Shown piece by piece: positions 53,499 through 63,166 of a stretch of 64,000 nucleotides of DNA. The notes beneath the pieces were generated by a model. It did no database searches, was not told the origin of the DNA, and worked only from the letters and a program-made list of their open reading frames with translations. Position 1 is the first letter of the stretch, and each line of letters starts with the position of its first letter. Source of the DNA: Pseudomonadota bacterium (GTDB taxonomy: Bacteria; Pseudomonadota; Alphaproteobacteria; Rhizobiales; JAKPQE01); assembly GCA_029572955.1 (NCBI GenBank), contig JAKPQE010000078.1, positions 62,001 to 126,000 of the forward strand, given 5' to 3'. The position numbers and the translations under genes are program-made.

Positions 53499-54145
53499 TA
53501 GTTCCACCCCTCATAGGCAAGCAATGCATGGCCTTTTCGCACAAAAGCCAAGTCTACCTGGCCCTGCGCGTTGTCGTATGGCCGGTTCAGCGGCGCAAAT
53601 ATCTCGTAAAGCTGAAATCCCTGCTCGAACAGGAAGTCGATGATATCCCGAACGAGGTTTTTCCGATTGGTCAGGGATGCCTCGACGATCACGGTATCGC
53701 ATTTGCGCAACGTCCCGGTCGCGCCGTGGAGGGCCCGCAGGTCGGCCCCCTGGACGTCGAGCTTCAGGAGCGCGCCGTTTTCGATCGGGCTCGACCCGAC
53801 AATTACATCGATGGTGCGGATCGGAACCGTGAAGGTTACTTCGCCATTCTTCGGCGCTTCGAGAACATTCGCACCGGCCAGGGCCTGCGGGGTAAGATTT
53901 ACCGCGACATCAACTTGACCTTCCTTGTCCCCGACCCCGACCAAATGGCTCTCGCCACGCACCCGCTTGAGAATGCGCTCGAGATCCCCTTCGAAACACG
54001 GCAGGGCTTCGATCAGGATGAAATAGGCAGTCGGAAAACCCTCATATAATTCCGGTGTTCCCCAAGCAACACCGACATCCAGCACAGTTTCCGGCGCGTA
54101 ATCGAGAGAACGCAAATGGGTGATGAATGCTCGGAAGTCGCGCAT
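53498..54145 (-). CDS. FkbM-family methyltransferase 1
   Basis: A 215-residue SAM-dependent methyltransferase. SAM-binding VLDVGVAWGTPELY is near residue 23, the acidic FILIEALP end of strand 2 follows, and the FkbM signature appears as LLKLDVQGADLRALHGA. Likely O-methylates a sugar hydroxyl. ATG 54145 has GGAGG upstream and shares one base with the stop of the sulfotransferase gene (TAATG). Confidence 0.85.
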   Translation of the reverse strand: MRDFRAFITHLRSLDYAPETVLDVGVAWGTPELYEGFPTAYFILIEALPCFEGDLERILKRVRGESHLVGVGDKEGQVDVAVNLTPQALAGANVLEAPKNGEVTFTVPIRTIDVIVGSSPIENGALLKLDVQGADLRALHGATGTLRKCDTVIVEASLTNRKNLVRDIIDFLFEQGFQLYEIFAPLNRPYDNAQGQVDLAFVRKGHALLAYEGWN

Positions 54146-54891
54146 TAGCCTGTCCTCCGCCGGTGCGCGTCGTATTCTCTGACGAATTCGTAGAGTCGCC
54201 GGTCCTGTTCTGTTGCACCCATCAGAAGCGACAGACAACCGCTGTTCAGATCGGACACCGCCACGCCCCGAGGACTGACGTTCTCGCGCCGGGCCGCATC
54301 GATCGAAATGCCGAAATTCTCCGCCAGGAACGGATTGATCGCTTCGATGTCGTCCGACACTCCGAAGAAGTCGAAGTTCGACAACAGACTGTCCCGCGCC
54401 GTTTCGAACTTCGCATCATTGCGATCGCCCAGATACAAACACTGATGGTTCAATACAGATTCCGGATCGACCGAAAGCAGGAAGCGGAAATAGTCTTCCG
54501 GCTCCATGGTCAATGCCTGTTGGTGGTATTGTTCGTACGCGGCCGATCGGGTGTAATTGTAGGCAGAGACCAGACGCTTGATGGGATCACGCAGAAACGT
54601 CAGCCCGCGCGGATTGTCGATACCGACACGCCGAAATATATCGGCAAATCGGACGTATTTGGCGTGCCCGCAAATGATCCTGCATCGCGGATCGGCAATC
54701 GCATTGCCGACGCGATCGAGGAAAGTCAGTCCATCCTTCTGACCGTCGTTTATCTGCGGGGCGGCTTCTTCGCCAAGTGCCTCGCGCAGCTGAACCTGTA
54801 CAGACGTTCCGGCCGCCTTGAAGATATGGACGAATGCGTAGACTGTTCGCTTCGCTCGGTTTTCCGACCGACGCGGCGGAACCAACCACAT
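54145..54891 (-). CDS. carbohydrate sulfotransferase-like protein
   Basis: A 248-residue sulfotransferase of the PF03567-like (heparan 2-O / chondroitin) type. 5'-phosphosulfate loop FVHIFKAAGTSVQVQL, 3'-phosphate site FLRDPIKRLVSAYNY. Such enzymes act on sugar residues of glycans. ATG 54891 is chosen because the stop of the upstream gene overlaps it by one base (TGATG); the in-frame extension upstream is inside that gene. AAGGGA serves as ribosome-binding site. Confidence 0.83.
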   Translation of the reverse strand: MWLVPPRRSENRAKRTVYAFVHIFKAAGTSVQVQLREALGEEAAPQINDGQKDGLTFLDRVGNAIADPRCRIICGHAKYVRFADIFRRVGIDNPRGLTFLRDPIKRLVSAYNYTRSAAYEQYHQQALTMEPEDYFRFLLSVDPESVLNHQCLYLGDRNDAKFETARDSLLSNFDFFGVSDDIEAINPFLAENFGISIDAARRENVSPRGVAVSDLNSGCLSLLMGATEQDRRLYEFVREYDAHRRRTG

Positions 54892-56966
54892 CAGAAATCC
54901 CTTCCGCTCATCTCGACTTGCGTGTTGCGCGCCGAAAGCCGGAGTGCCAGCTCCGAGAATGAACTCCACGTCGATCCAAGGAGAAGCGGTGCCGTTCCGA
55001 GCAGCAGCGCGTCGGCCAGCGCATATCGCAACTGCTCGGCCGAGCGATCGTAGAGATCCCGCGTGAGGTAGGCAACGCGGGCCCCGTAGGCTGCCTGGAA
55101 CTCCAGATATGTCTCCGACTTGTCCGCGGCGAGGAGCACCCGCTCCGCCCTGCCCTCGGCAATCAAGGCATCGATCCGCTTCATGAAATGCGAGAAATGG
55201 CTGCGCTCGCGCCAGTGCTCGATCGCGGCGTGGCCTTCCGCCGTCCAGTTTTCGGTCGCCTCATAGGGAAGATGTTCGTAGTCCTTTCCGCCAACCATCC
55301 GGACATGGGCCGAGACATCGTTCGGCTGACGTACCGTCGAAACGAGATCGCGAACGGCCTCGACCGGACGCAGGGCGCGCAGCCATCTGTTCTCCATGTC
55401 CCAGCCAGTAATCGGGGAGTTCAGCACATAGGCCGAACGCACATAGGCATCCTTCGTCGAATCGAGGGCGAGAAGAGCATCCTTTTCGGATCCTTCTTCC
55501 GCTTCCATGTAATTGAAGACGGTGAAACCGTCGGCGACCGCATCGGATACGAAGTTCTTCCCGATGACGGCGCCCTGATACTCGAACAGATCGGAAATCA
55601 GACAATCGCAATGGTGATCGGCTTCCCAGACCGCCACGAGTTCGCGGTCCGTGGCCTCGGCTATGACCGCCGCGGAGGCAAGAGCCCGAAGTCGATTGCC
55701 AAGACCATGCTGGACGTCGGCGAAGATCTTTCGACGTGGGGCCGAGACATTCGGCACCGAAAGACGCGGGGCAACCTTGTCGGCGCCCGGTTGTGCCTGC
55801 TGCGACCCGAGCAATTTCCACACGTCGGCCGTCTCGATCTCGTCGAGCCGCTTGCTCTCGAGCAGGCGATAGAAATCCGCACGCGGCAAATGATACACCG
55901 ATGGCCCGATCCGCCATGAGACCAATTCGAGAGCAGCGTAGTATTCGGCGTCTGCCTTGATGTCGCTTCCCACGTAATGGGGCATTGCCCCCTGTCTTCG
56001 CCTCACTTCGATATAGGATTCCGTATTCAGCAAAACATCGAACGGAACGAGCTGTCGTTCATTCGTCCATGGCGGCATGACCAGAGAAAGGTAGCGGTTG
56101 CCGCGAATTCTGAACAACGGGTTTGCGGCAAGGTCACCGACAGCGTCTTTCGGCGCACTGTCCGAACCGCTCAGCCTTTGAACGTCCTCGTGCGGAATGT
56201 GATAGATTGTCTCCACATCGACGCAGACTCTTTTCAAGCCGAATTTCTGAAACCGCAGATAAAGTTCATCGTCGTCCCACCCATATGTCGTAATATACTC
56301 GTTGAAACCGTTGATCCGCATCAAATCATCACGGAACGTGTAAAAGAATCCGTTGATGTGCTCCTGCCCTTCGTCGGCGACTTCCCAATCCCCCGCAACG
56401 AATGTTCCGGAGGCCAACACGTTCTTCTCGAAAAAGGCCGGCTTCAGCTTGATGTCGGCGTCGACCTTGAGGATTCTCGCGGCCTTCGCGTGGCGAAAAC
56501 CGAGATTGAAGGCACAGGACAGAATCCATCGCGGCTCGTCGAGGACACGAATGATCTTGATCCGCCGGTCCTCGATGCCTGCGCCACGCAAGGCGTCGGA
56601 CACCGGAACGGCGCTGGACCAGTCGACGACGATGATCTCGTCGATTTCTTCGAGCGCCAGCCAGGTCGGAAGGGCCTGCAGCAGGTTTTCCGTCCGATTC
56701 ATGCAGCAGGTGACGAGCGAGACGCCGCCGCCCGATGCCGGCTCCTTCGCTGCGCCGGCCGCCTTGTCGGCCCAGTCGACGGACGGATGGATGGCGTAGG
56801 TCTTTCTGATGAACTCGATGAGCTTGCGGGTCGACGCCCCGCCCTTGGCGCCCGGATCCTTTTCCAGTTGCGACTCGATGCCGAGGAGAATGCGGTTGGC
56901 GCGCGAGCGATCGCCGCTCCTTGCCGCTTTCAATGCCTGATCGATCAAGGCCGCATTGGTGGTCAT
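54891..56966 (-). CDS. two-domain glycosyltransferase (GT-A domain plus fucosyltransferase-like domain)
   Basis: A 691-residue protein with two different transferase-like parts. Residues ~80-300 are a GT-A domain: SLVTCCMNRTENLLQALPTW, the DxD in ILKVDADIKL, and TYGWDDDELYLRF as in galactosyltransferase C-terminal domains. From about residue 430 KIFADVQHGLGNRLRALASA begins a GT-B-like domain reminiscent of alpha-1,6-fucosyltransferase/NodZ proteins. It may add two sugars in sequence. The N-terminal 60 residues are helical. DNA is visibly less G+C-rich than average here. Overlaps downstream by one base. Confidence 0.75.
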   Translation of the reverse strand: MTTNAALIDQALKAARSGDRSRANRILLGIESQLEKDPGAKGGASTRKLIEFIRKTYAIHPSVDWADKAAGAAKEPASGGGVSLVTCCMNRTENLLQALPTWLALEEIDEIIVVDWSSAVPVSDALRGAGIEDRRIKIIRVLDEPRWILSCAFNLGFRHAKAARILKVDADIKLKPAFFEKNVLASGTFVAGDWEVADEGQEHINGFFYTFRDDLMRINGFNEYITTYGWDDDELYLRFQKFGLKRVCVDVETIYHIPHEDVQRLSGSDSAPKDAVGDLAANPLFRIRGNRYLSLVMPPWTNERQLVPFDVLLNTESYIEVRRRQGAMPHYVGSDIKADAEYYAALELVSWRIGPSVYHLPRADFYRLLESKRLDEIETADVWKLLGSQQAQPGADKVAPRLSVPNVSAPRRKIFADVQHGLGNRLRALASAAVIAEATDRELVAVWEADHHCDCLISDLFEYQGAVIGKNFVSDAVADGFTVFNYMEAEEGSEKDALLALDSTKDAYVRSAYVLNSPITGWDMENRWLRALRPVEAVRDLVSTVRQPNDVSAHVRMVGGKDYEHLPYEATENWTAEGHAAIEHWRERSHFSHFMKRIDALIAEGRAERVLLAADKSETYLEFQAAYGARVAYLTRDLYDRSAEQLRYALADALLLGTAPLLLGSTWSSFSELALRLSARNTQVEMSGRDF

Positions 56967-56970
56967 GCGC

Positions 56971-58341
56971 TCATGCCCCCTTGGGTCCGGAGCCGGAAAC
57001 GGGCGGATACGCCGGCGATCGCCTGAAGAACCAATCGTCCCACTCCCGCTCGATGCAGTCGTAGCCATGGCCCTCGAGCAGGTTCCGGATGTCCTTGCGC
57101 CGCGCCGTGAAATTGTGCTCGACCGTCAGGAGCGCGACGTCCCAGTCGGCGAACGGGAAGCTCTCGAGAATGTCGAACTCGCTGCCTTCGGTGTCGATGC
57201 TGATGTAGTCGATCCGGCGCGGTGCACCGTGTCTGACGAGGAGATCGTCGAGCGACAGCGTCGTCAGCCTGGCGACATCGCCGGCGGCGCGATAGGCCTC
57301 GCGCCGCTCGCTGTGCATGTCGTCGCCGGCATAGGCGGCGATCCCGCCATAGACGTCGGCAAGGATGAACTCGACCTCGTCGCCGGTGCGCGGGCCGATG
57401 CAGTCGCCGGTGACGATGCAGGCGCGGTTGGCCCGCAATTCCGTGAGGAAGGACGGGTTCGGCTCGACACAGATGCCGTTCCAGCCGAACTTCTTTTCGA
57501 GCAGCCAGGAATTGCTGAGGAGGACGCCGTTCGCCGCGCCGACCTCGACGAAGAAGCCGCCGCGCCTGAAGCCGGTGTTTTCGAGGACCCAGACGTCCTG
57601 ACCGAGTTGCGCCATCGAGTTCTCGCGCGCGGTCCGGGCATCCTCGCCCGGCGACGCGACCGCGCCGGCGTCGCGATCGCCCGGCCGCGGCACCTGGATC
57701 TGCCGGCGGTCGAGGGCGAGGGTCAGTTCGTGGCGCAGCTGATCCATCTCCGATTTCAGCATGTCGAACCGGCGATCGCGCGACCGCGTGCCGGGGCGGG
57801 ACCGCAGCTCCCCGGCGAGCCGCAGCTCGAGCCGGGCCGCCGCATCGGCGAAGAGGCCGATCCGCGCCATTTCGCCGTTGCGGCGCCGCTCGGCGAGGCG
57901 CGTCGCATCGGCTCTGCCGGGCCGGTCGGCATCGACGGCGCGCGCGAAATAGGACGCCGCCTGTTCGTCGTCCCGGCGGATCGCCGCGATGTTGCCGAAG
58001 GTGTTGCAGGCGCCGGCGATCAGAACCTGCGCCAGCGTCCGGCGCGGGCAACCCCAGGCCGCCGCCTGGCGGATGAAGGTCTCGGCCCGGCCCGCTTCGC
58101 CAAGCTGTTGCAGGGCACTGCCGGCGAGAAGCGCGATCTCGGCGCGATCGGCCTGGCCGTCGATGGCCGAGAGCTCGATTCCGGCAAGGGCGCGCCAGTT
58201 GCCGAGCAGCCACTGATCCTTGACGAAGCGCAGGCCGTTGCTTTCCGCGCCGCCGGAGACCAGCGGCATCCGCCCCTCGGTCGCACTGTCCTTTGTCCGA
58301 TCCCTGCTTGCCATGGCATCCGATCCGCGGCCGTCAGCCAT
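56971..58341 (-). CDS. FkbM-family methyltransferase 2 with helical N-terminal domain
   Basis: A 456-residue protein. The first ~150 residues resemble tetratricopeptide-like helices (WRALAGIELSAIDGQADRAEIALLAGSALQQLG and following, in part). Residues ~250-440 are the methyltransferase: VFVEVGAANGVLLS-type motif read as FFVEVGAANGVLL, CVEPNP, and YISIDTEGSEFDILESFP, the FkbM hallmark. Likely a sugar O-methyltransferase in complex with other cluster proteins. Its start overlaps the end of the gene upstream by 8 nt, and it stops 4 nt before the next start. Confidence 0.85.
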   Translation of the reverse strand: MADGRGSDAMASRDRTKDSATEGRMPLVSGGAESNGLRFVKDQWLLGNWRALAGIELSAIDGQADRAEIALLAGSALQQLGEAGRAETFIRQAAAWGCPRRTLAQVLIAGACNTFGNIAAIRRDDEQAASYFARAVDADRPGRADATRLAERRRNGEMARIGLFADAAARLELRLAGELRSRPGTRSRDRRFDMLKSEMDQLRHELTLALDRRQIQVPRPGDRDAGAVASPGEDARTARENSMAQLGQDVWVLENTGFRRGGFFVEVGAANGVLLSNSWLLEKKFGWNGICVEPNPSFLTELRANRACIVTGDCIGPRTGDEVEFILADVYGGIAAYAGDDMHSERREAYRAAGDVARLTTLSLDDLLVRHGAPRRIDYISIDTEGSEFDILESFPFADWDVALLTVEHNFTARRKDIRNLLEGHGYDCIEREWDDWFFRRSPAYPPVSGSGPKGA

Positions 58342-59614
58342 CCCGGTCGCGCAGGACGACCGAGCCGATCAGTTCGATCTGCGCTTCGAGCTTGGCGATT
58401 TCCCTGTCGAGCAGGCCCTGCCGCCATTCGAGATCACGCCGCGCGGCCTCGGCTTCGGCGAGCTTGCGCTTCAGCTCCTCGGCACTCGCGGCAAGGGCGT
58501 CGCGCTCGCCTTCGAGGCGGTGGATCTCGGCCTTTTTGCCTTCGACCTCGCTCCGCGCGCCCGCCGCCTCGGCGAGCTCGCGCTTCAGCTCCTCGGCGCC
58601 CGCGGCAAGGGCGTCGCGCTCGCCCGCGAGCCGGCGGATCGTGTCCGAGCCGCCCGCGACCTCGGCCTGCAACTCGCCGACGCGGCGTTGCAGCGCCGCC
58701 ATCTCGGCGGTGCGGCCCTCGCCGGACTGCTTTTCGGCCTCGAGATCGGCGGCGAGTGCGGCGAGCCTTGCCTGGAGCTCGTCGCGCTCCCTCTCGCTCC
58801 GCACCGTCAGATCGGCCATTTCACCGAGCGCCCGCCGCGTCGCCTCGCGCTCGGCCGAAAGCTCGCCTGCAAGGTCGGCGATCCGCGATTCCTGCGCTTC
58901 GCCATAGCGGCGGTGCTCGGCCCCGAGCGCCGCAATCTGCGTCGCCAGCCGCACCTCGGCATCGCGCACGAAGACGAGCTGGCCGATCGCCGGATGGCGC
59001 TCGGCAAAGACCGCGACCGGCCGCAAGCCGTGCGCCGACATGAAGTCGTCGATGGTCGCCCGGTCGGCGCCCGTCGCGTCCGATGCCGCCGGATCGAGGA
59101 CGGCGCGGACGACGACGACGTCGAACCGGTCGAGGATGCCGACAGCGCCGGCAAGAACGGCGCGGGCCGGCAGGCAGTCGACATGCAGCCAGTTGAGGCT
59201 CCCGGCAAGCTCCGGCGCGACCTTGGCAAGGAGCGTCGAAAGACGGATCGCCGGCCGTTCTTCGAGGGCGACGAGACCGAGATTGGGCCACAGGCGGGTC
59301 AGCGCAGCCGGCGCGACGAGGCCGCTTTCGGCCGGATTGCTCGCCCGGTGGAAAGTGACCGGACCGTCGGCCTCGGCAACGACGGCAATGCGGATATCCC
59401 AGCCGTCCTCGTCCTCGGCGGCCCGGCGGATGGCGGCGAGCCGCCCCTCTTCGGCCTCGACGAAGAGCGCGCGCGGGGCCGCATCGAGGCCGTATCCGCG
59501 CACCGCGCCGCCGCCGGCCCCGACCCGCAGGTAGCCCGCGACGGGGAACAGCCGTGCGAGCACATCGAACCAGGCATGGTCGGCGGCTTCTGGCACCATC
59601 TCTCGTCGCTTCAC
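58334..59614 (-). CDS. degenerate methyltransferase-like domain with long coiled coil
   Basis: A 426-residue protein. Residues ~1-220 have the outline of a FkbM-like Rossmann domain (GYLRVGAGGG, ALFVEAEEG, WLHVDCLPA) but lack the DTEG motif, so activity is doubtful. Residues ~230-426 are an Ala/Glu/Arg coiled coil with a tandem 38-residue duplication beginning at ERDALAA (DNA period 114 bp at 58457-58684). GTG 59614 has AAGGA upstream; ATG 59599 is an alternative. The coil may scaffold glycan enzymes. Overlaps the next gene by 8 nt. Confidence 0.7.
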   Translation of the reverse strand: MKRREMVPEAADHAWFDVLARLFPVAGYLRVGAGGGAVRGYGLDAAPRALFVEAEEGRLAAIRRAAEDEDGWDIRIAVVAEADGPVTFHRASNPAESGLVAPAALTRLWPNLGLVALEERPAIRLSTLLAKVAPELAGSLNWLHVDCLPARAVLAGAVGILDRFDVVVVRAVLDPAASDATGADRATIDDFMSAHGLRPVAVFAERHPAIGQLVFVRDAEVRLATQIAALGAEHRRYGEAQESRIADLAGELSAEREATRRALGEMADLTVRSERERDELQARLAALAADLEAEKQSGEGRTAEMAALQRRVGELQAEVAGGSDTIRRLAGERDALAAGAEELKRELAEAAGARSEVEGKKAEIHRLEGERDALAASAEELKRKLAEAEAARRDLEWRQGLLDREIAKLEAQIELIGSVVLRDRDG

Positions 59615-59666
59615 CTTCGTCCTTCGCGGCGCCGGCCGGCCCCGATTTGGCCCGGCCCGGTCGCCG

Positions 59667-61409
59667 TCATCGTTTCACGAGCCGCACGGCGCGCAGGCGG
59701 ATGCCCAGTTCGCGCCGATCGGCCGACCCGCGGCTCGACGGCGAGATGGTCGCCGGCAGCCGGAATTCGAGCCGGGCACCCTCCGCGTCGGCGATCGCCA
59801 CGTCCGCCGTCAAAACGAGCGGGTATTTGAGCTTCTTCCTGCGGCCGGTCAGCCACGACCCCGAATAGGCCCTGTCGCCACGGAGCTTCAATTGCCGGCC
59901 GTCGAGGGCGACGCTGAGGCCACGCACGATATCGGCCGACATCGCGTCGACGATCTCGAGTTCGAGCCGATAGTCGCCCGGCGCCACGGCCGGCAGCCGC
60001 AGCCGGCTCGTCGTTCCCGGGCCGGACCAGCGGCCGTCGTGCTCGGCGTAGTACCAGTTGTCACCCTCGATGAAATCGCGCAGGTCGACAGCGGCATCCC
60101 CGGCCGGCGCCGGCGTGGCCGCAGCCGGCTGCGGGGCCGACGTCTCGGCCGGCCGTTCGCCCCTGATCGCGTCCTGGTACTTGACGAAATAGGTCTCCAG
60201 TTCCTCCTGGAGCTGCTGCAGCTGGAGGACGAGCAGCTCGTTCTCCTCGGCGAGGCTGCCGACCTGGTGGCCGAGTTCGCCGGCCGGCCGGGCGACGACG
60301 TCTGCCGCCGCCAAATCTTTGGCAGGGTCGCGAGACAGGCGTTCCTCGCCGTGGCGCCGAACCTCCTCCTCGAGCGCCGCGATCCGCTTGCGCTGGCCGT
60401 CGACGAGGTCGCTCTGGCGCGCCGTCTCGGCCGACTGTTCCTGCAGCTTGCGGACGGTCGTCGCGATCTCGTCCCGGGCCTGCCGGAGTTCGGCGAGCAG
60501 GGTCTCCTTCTCCTCGCGCGTCTCGGCGAGCTGCCTGTCGCTCTCGCGCGCCCCGGCCTCGGCCGTGTCGATCGCGCCGCGCAAGGCGTGGAACTGCTCC
60601 CAAACGAGGAAGGCGAGTTCGCGCGGCGCAAGGTCCTGCGGCCGGCCGGCCGGCGGCAGGGCGTTGTGGCGATGGCCGGCGCCCTCGCCGATCACCGCCG
60701 CGCCATGGGCGCCGGGCAGGTCGGCCGAGCTCTCGAGTTCCTGATAGAGGTCCTGGGCGGCCGTCGCCTCCTCGACCAGCAGCGAGGCGATCAGGTCGAA
60801 GAACGGCGCGCGTGGCGTCGCCCCGTCGCCGTCGCCCGTGCGGTTCTCGCCGAGCCGGACCTTCAGGTGATCACGCGCGAGGCCGAGGAAGAAGCCGGCA
60901 TCCTTGTCGACGACCGCCGCATTGACCAGAAGGCAGCGGTCCTTGTTGCCGTGATAGAAGCGCAACAGCTCGGAATTGACCGCGGCCCAGAGGCCGAGGC
61001 TCTGCTTCACCCGCTCGGGCGAGGCATCGTTTCCGGCGAGCAGTTCGGCGACCGACTCCTCGGGCGAGGAATAGACGAGCACGAACTTCACCTGCGGGTC
61101 GAAATCGCGCCAGTGGTCGAGCAGGTAGACGAGCCGCGCATCGCCCCAGCCCCAGTCGGACCGCTCGAGATTGGCGAGCATCAGATCGACGGAAAGTGCC
61201 TGCCAGACCTTGCCGAGTTCGACCTGCGCGATCGCGCCGGGATCGTTGCGATCGATGCCGTAGGCGGTACAGACGCCCTCGGCGATGTCGAGCGGGGAGA
61301 ACTGTTCGCGCTTGGACGGTTCGGCGTCGGCCAGTCCGGCATCGCGCAGCGACTGCAAGACGCCCCGATAGCCGGAGTTCTCGTCGCCACACACAAGAAT
61401 GATCGACAT
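59667..61409 (-). CDS. three-part protein: N-terminal P-loop-like domain, coiled coil, C-terminal beta domain
   Basis: A 580-residue protein I do not recognise with confidence. Residues ~1-180 (IILVCGDENSGYRGVLQSLRD, FVLVYSSPEESVAELL, CLLVNAAVV) read like a sulfotransferase-type P-loop fold. A long coiled coil runs ~270-415. After an Ala/Pro linker, residues ~435-580 look like an all-beta domain (WYYAEHDGRWSGPG, YRLELEIVDAM). The layout resembles glycan-cluster proteins that pair an enzyme with a coil. GAGGGG precedes ATG 61409. Not an annotated enzyme by sequence alone. Confidence 0.65.
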   Translation of the reverse strand: MSIILVCGDENSGYRGVLQSLRDAGLADAEPSKREQFSPLDIAEGVCTAYGIDRNDPGAIAQVELGKVWQALSVDLMLANLERSDWGWGDARLVYLLDHWRDFDPQVKFVLVYSSPEESVAELLAGNDASPERVKQSLGLWAAVNSELLRFYHGNKDRCLLVNAAVVDKDAGFFLGLARDHLKVRLGENRTGDGDGATPRAPFFDLIASLLVEEATAAQDLYQELESSADLPGAHGAAVIGEGAGHRHNALPPAGRPQDLAPRELAFLVWEQFHALRGAIDTAEAGARESDRQLAETREEKETLLAELRQARDEIATTVRKLQEQSAETARQSDLVDGQRKRIAALEEEVRRHGEERLSRDPAKDLAAADVVARPAGELGHQVGSLAEENELLVLQLQQLQEELETYFVKYQDAIRGERPAETSAPQPAAATPAPAGDAAVDLRDFIEGDNWYYAEHDGRWSGPGTTSRLRLPAVAPGDYRLELEIVDAMSADIVRGLSVALDGRQLKLRGDRAYSGSWLTGRRKKLKYPLVLTADVAIADAEGARLEFRLPATISPSSRGSADRRELGIRLRAVRLVKR

Positions 61410-61528
61410 CGCAGCCGCCCCTCGTCTCCGCCCCTTTTTTCGGGTGGAGAATTCCGAATCTGTCGATCGTTATACCTTGCCCCCCAGCCGGGCGAAACCC
61501 GCGGACCCGGCCGTTGCCGGCTCCCGGA

Positions 61529-63034
61529 TCAGGCTCCGGCGACGCGATGCCCGGCGAAGAACTCCCGCCATTGCGGCAGGATGTTCGCCGCCATGTAGCG
61601 CTCGGCGATCGCGGCGCCGGCGGTGCGGACGGCCGCGCGCTCGGCGGCACCCTCCTCGCCGAGGAGCCGGCCGACGACCGCGGCGGCGTGCTGCGGCGAA
61701 TAGGTGTCGAAATAGGCCGCACCCGCACCGAACACCTCGCGATGGACCGGGATGTCGGAGGCGACGACGAAGCCGCCGCTGCGCATCGCCTCGATGCCGG
61801 AATAGTCGAAGCCTTCGGCAAGGCTCGGGCAGACGGTCGCCGCGGCATGGGCGTAGAGCACCCGCAGCTCGGCGGTCGGCACCTTGGTCAGGCGCAGGAG
61901 TTCGCCGCGGCGCATCCAGGGGTGCATCGCCTCGGCGATCTTCTCGTGCTCCCAGCCATTGCCGCCGACGACGACGAGTTTCAGATCGGGCGCGCGCGCA
62001 TGGCGCAGGCGCTCCCAGGCGGCGACCAGCAGCTCGTGGTTCTTGCGCGGCTCGATGGTCGAGACCATCAGGAGATAGCGCCCGCCGCCCTCGCCGAAGG
62101 CGCGGATCGCCGTGCCGAGGCCGGCGCGGTCGCCGAGGTCGTCGTGTTCCCGGTCGAGCCGGTTGGCGATGATGTCGAAGGCCCGGCTCACCGGCTCGTC
62201 GCCCGGCCGGTAGTCGTCCGAAACCATGTTGTAGATGACCGTCGTGCGCTTCTCGACCTCGGGAAAGAGCGCCAGGAGATCGCCCCGCGTCGCCTCGGAA
62301 ATGCAGGCGAAATGCGCGCCGTCGGCGACGTTCTGCTTCAGGGCGCCATAATGCGCGGCCTGATGGTAGGTGCGGTCGGCGATGGTGTGGGGCATGAGGA
62401 TCGGCACGGCGTCGTGGTAGCGCACGACGAGGCGGGTGCGCGGCCCGACGCGGGCCGGAAACGGCGTCTGCACCAGCAGGAAATCGTAGTCCTCGGTGTC
62501 GAGGGCGAGATAGCGCGGCCGCACGAAGCGGCTGACGCTCTGCAGCCCGACATCGTGCATGTTGCGGCGGGCCGGGGCGACGACGCGGAAGCGCGAGCGC
62601 GTGACGAGGGCCTTGTCGGCGACGTCGATCGACTTGGCGAACAGGTGGCGCCAGATGAAATCGTCGAAATGGGGGCTCTCGAAGCTGCCGAGACCGACCG
62701 GCCGGTCGCGCAGCGACTGCCAGCGCAGGAGTTCGACATAGAGCTTGCGCTGGGTCCGGCGCGGCAGGCCGGGGATGATGGTCCGGGCCGCGCTCATGCA
62801 CAGCGAGGAGACGAGGCGCGAGTCGCGGAAGATCTTCTGGTGCGGCGGCAGCCCGGCGCCGTTGTCGGCAGCGTTCGAACTCAGCACGCCGGCGCCGTGC
62901 TGGATCAGTCCATCGACGTCGAAGGCCTCGCCGAGACGCTTCAGATTGGCGAAAAGCAGCCGGGTTTCCTGCGGGATACCGGCAAAGCCGTCGAGCGCCG
63001 GCTTCAGGTCGACGAGTAGTCTGGTCTTCTTCAT
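61529..63034 (-). CDS. glycosyltransferase family 4, copy C
   Basis: A 501-residue GT-B glycosyltransferase. MVSTIEPRKNHELLVAAW and the E-x7-E-like EGFDYSGIEAMRSGG are the C-terminal signatures; the N-terminus is RLLVDLKPALDGFAGIPQE. It differs from copies A and B at the N-terminal end and likely adds a different sugar. GGAAAA precedes ATG 63034. It is the first clear glycan enzyme in the minus-strand series, 119 nt upstream of the coiled-coil gene. Confidence 0.88.
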   Translation of the reverse strand: MKKTRLLVDLKPALDGFAGIPQETRLLFANLKRLGEAFDVDGLIQHGAGVLSSNAADNGAGLPPHQKIFRDSRLVSSLCMSAARTIIPGLPRRTQRKLYVELLRWQSLRDRPVGLGSFESPHFDDFIWRHLFAKSIDVADKALVTRSRFRVVAPARRNMHDVGLQSVSRFVRPRYLALDTEDYDFLLVQTPFPARVGPRTRLVVRYHDAVPILMPHTIADRTYHQAAHYGALKQNVADGAHFACISEATRGDLLALFPEVEKRTTVIYNMVSDDYRPGDEPVSRAFDIIANRLDREHDDLGDRAGLGTAIRAFGEGGGRYLLMVSTIEPRKNHELLVAAWERLRHARAPDLKLVVVGGNGWEHEKIAEAMHPWMRRGELLRLTKVPTAELRVLYAHAAATVCPSLAEGFDYSGIEAMRSGGFVVASDIPVHREVFGAGAAYFDTYSPQHAAAVVGRLLGEEGAAERAAVRTAGAAIAERYMAANILPQWREFFAGHRVAGA

Positions 63035-63166
63035 GCTTTTCCGACGCCCGCCTCATCCGTCGCGGAGGCGCGCGGCAAAGCAAAGCCGCGTCCCCGGCCC
63101 GACACTACACCAATCGGCGGCGGCGGCGAGACCCGCAAGCGCGACGATTTGCGGGAGGCGGGGCGG

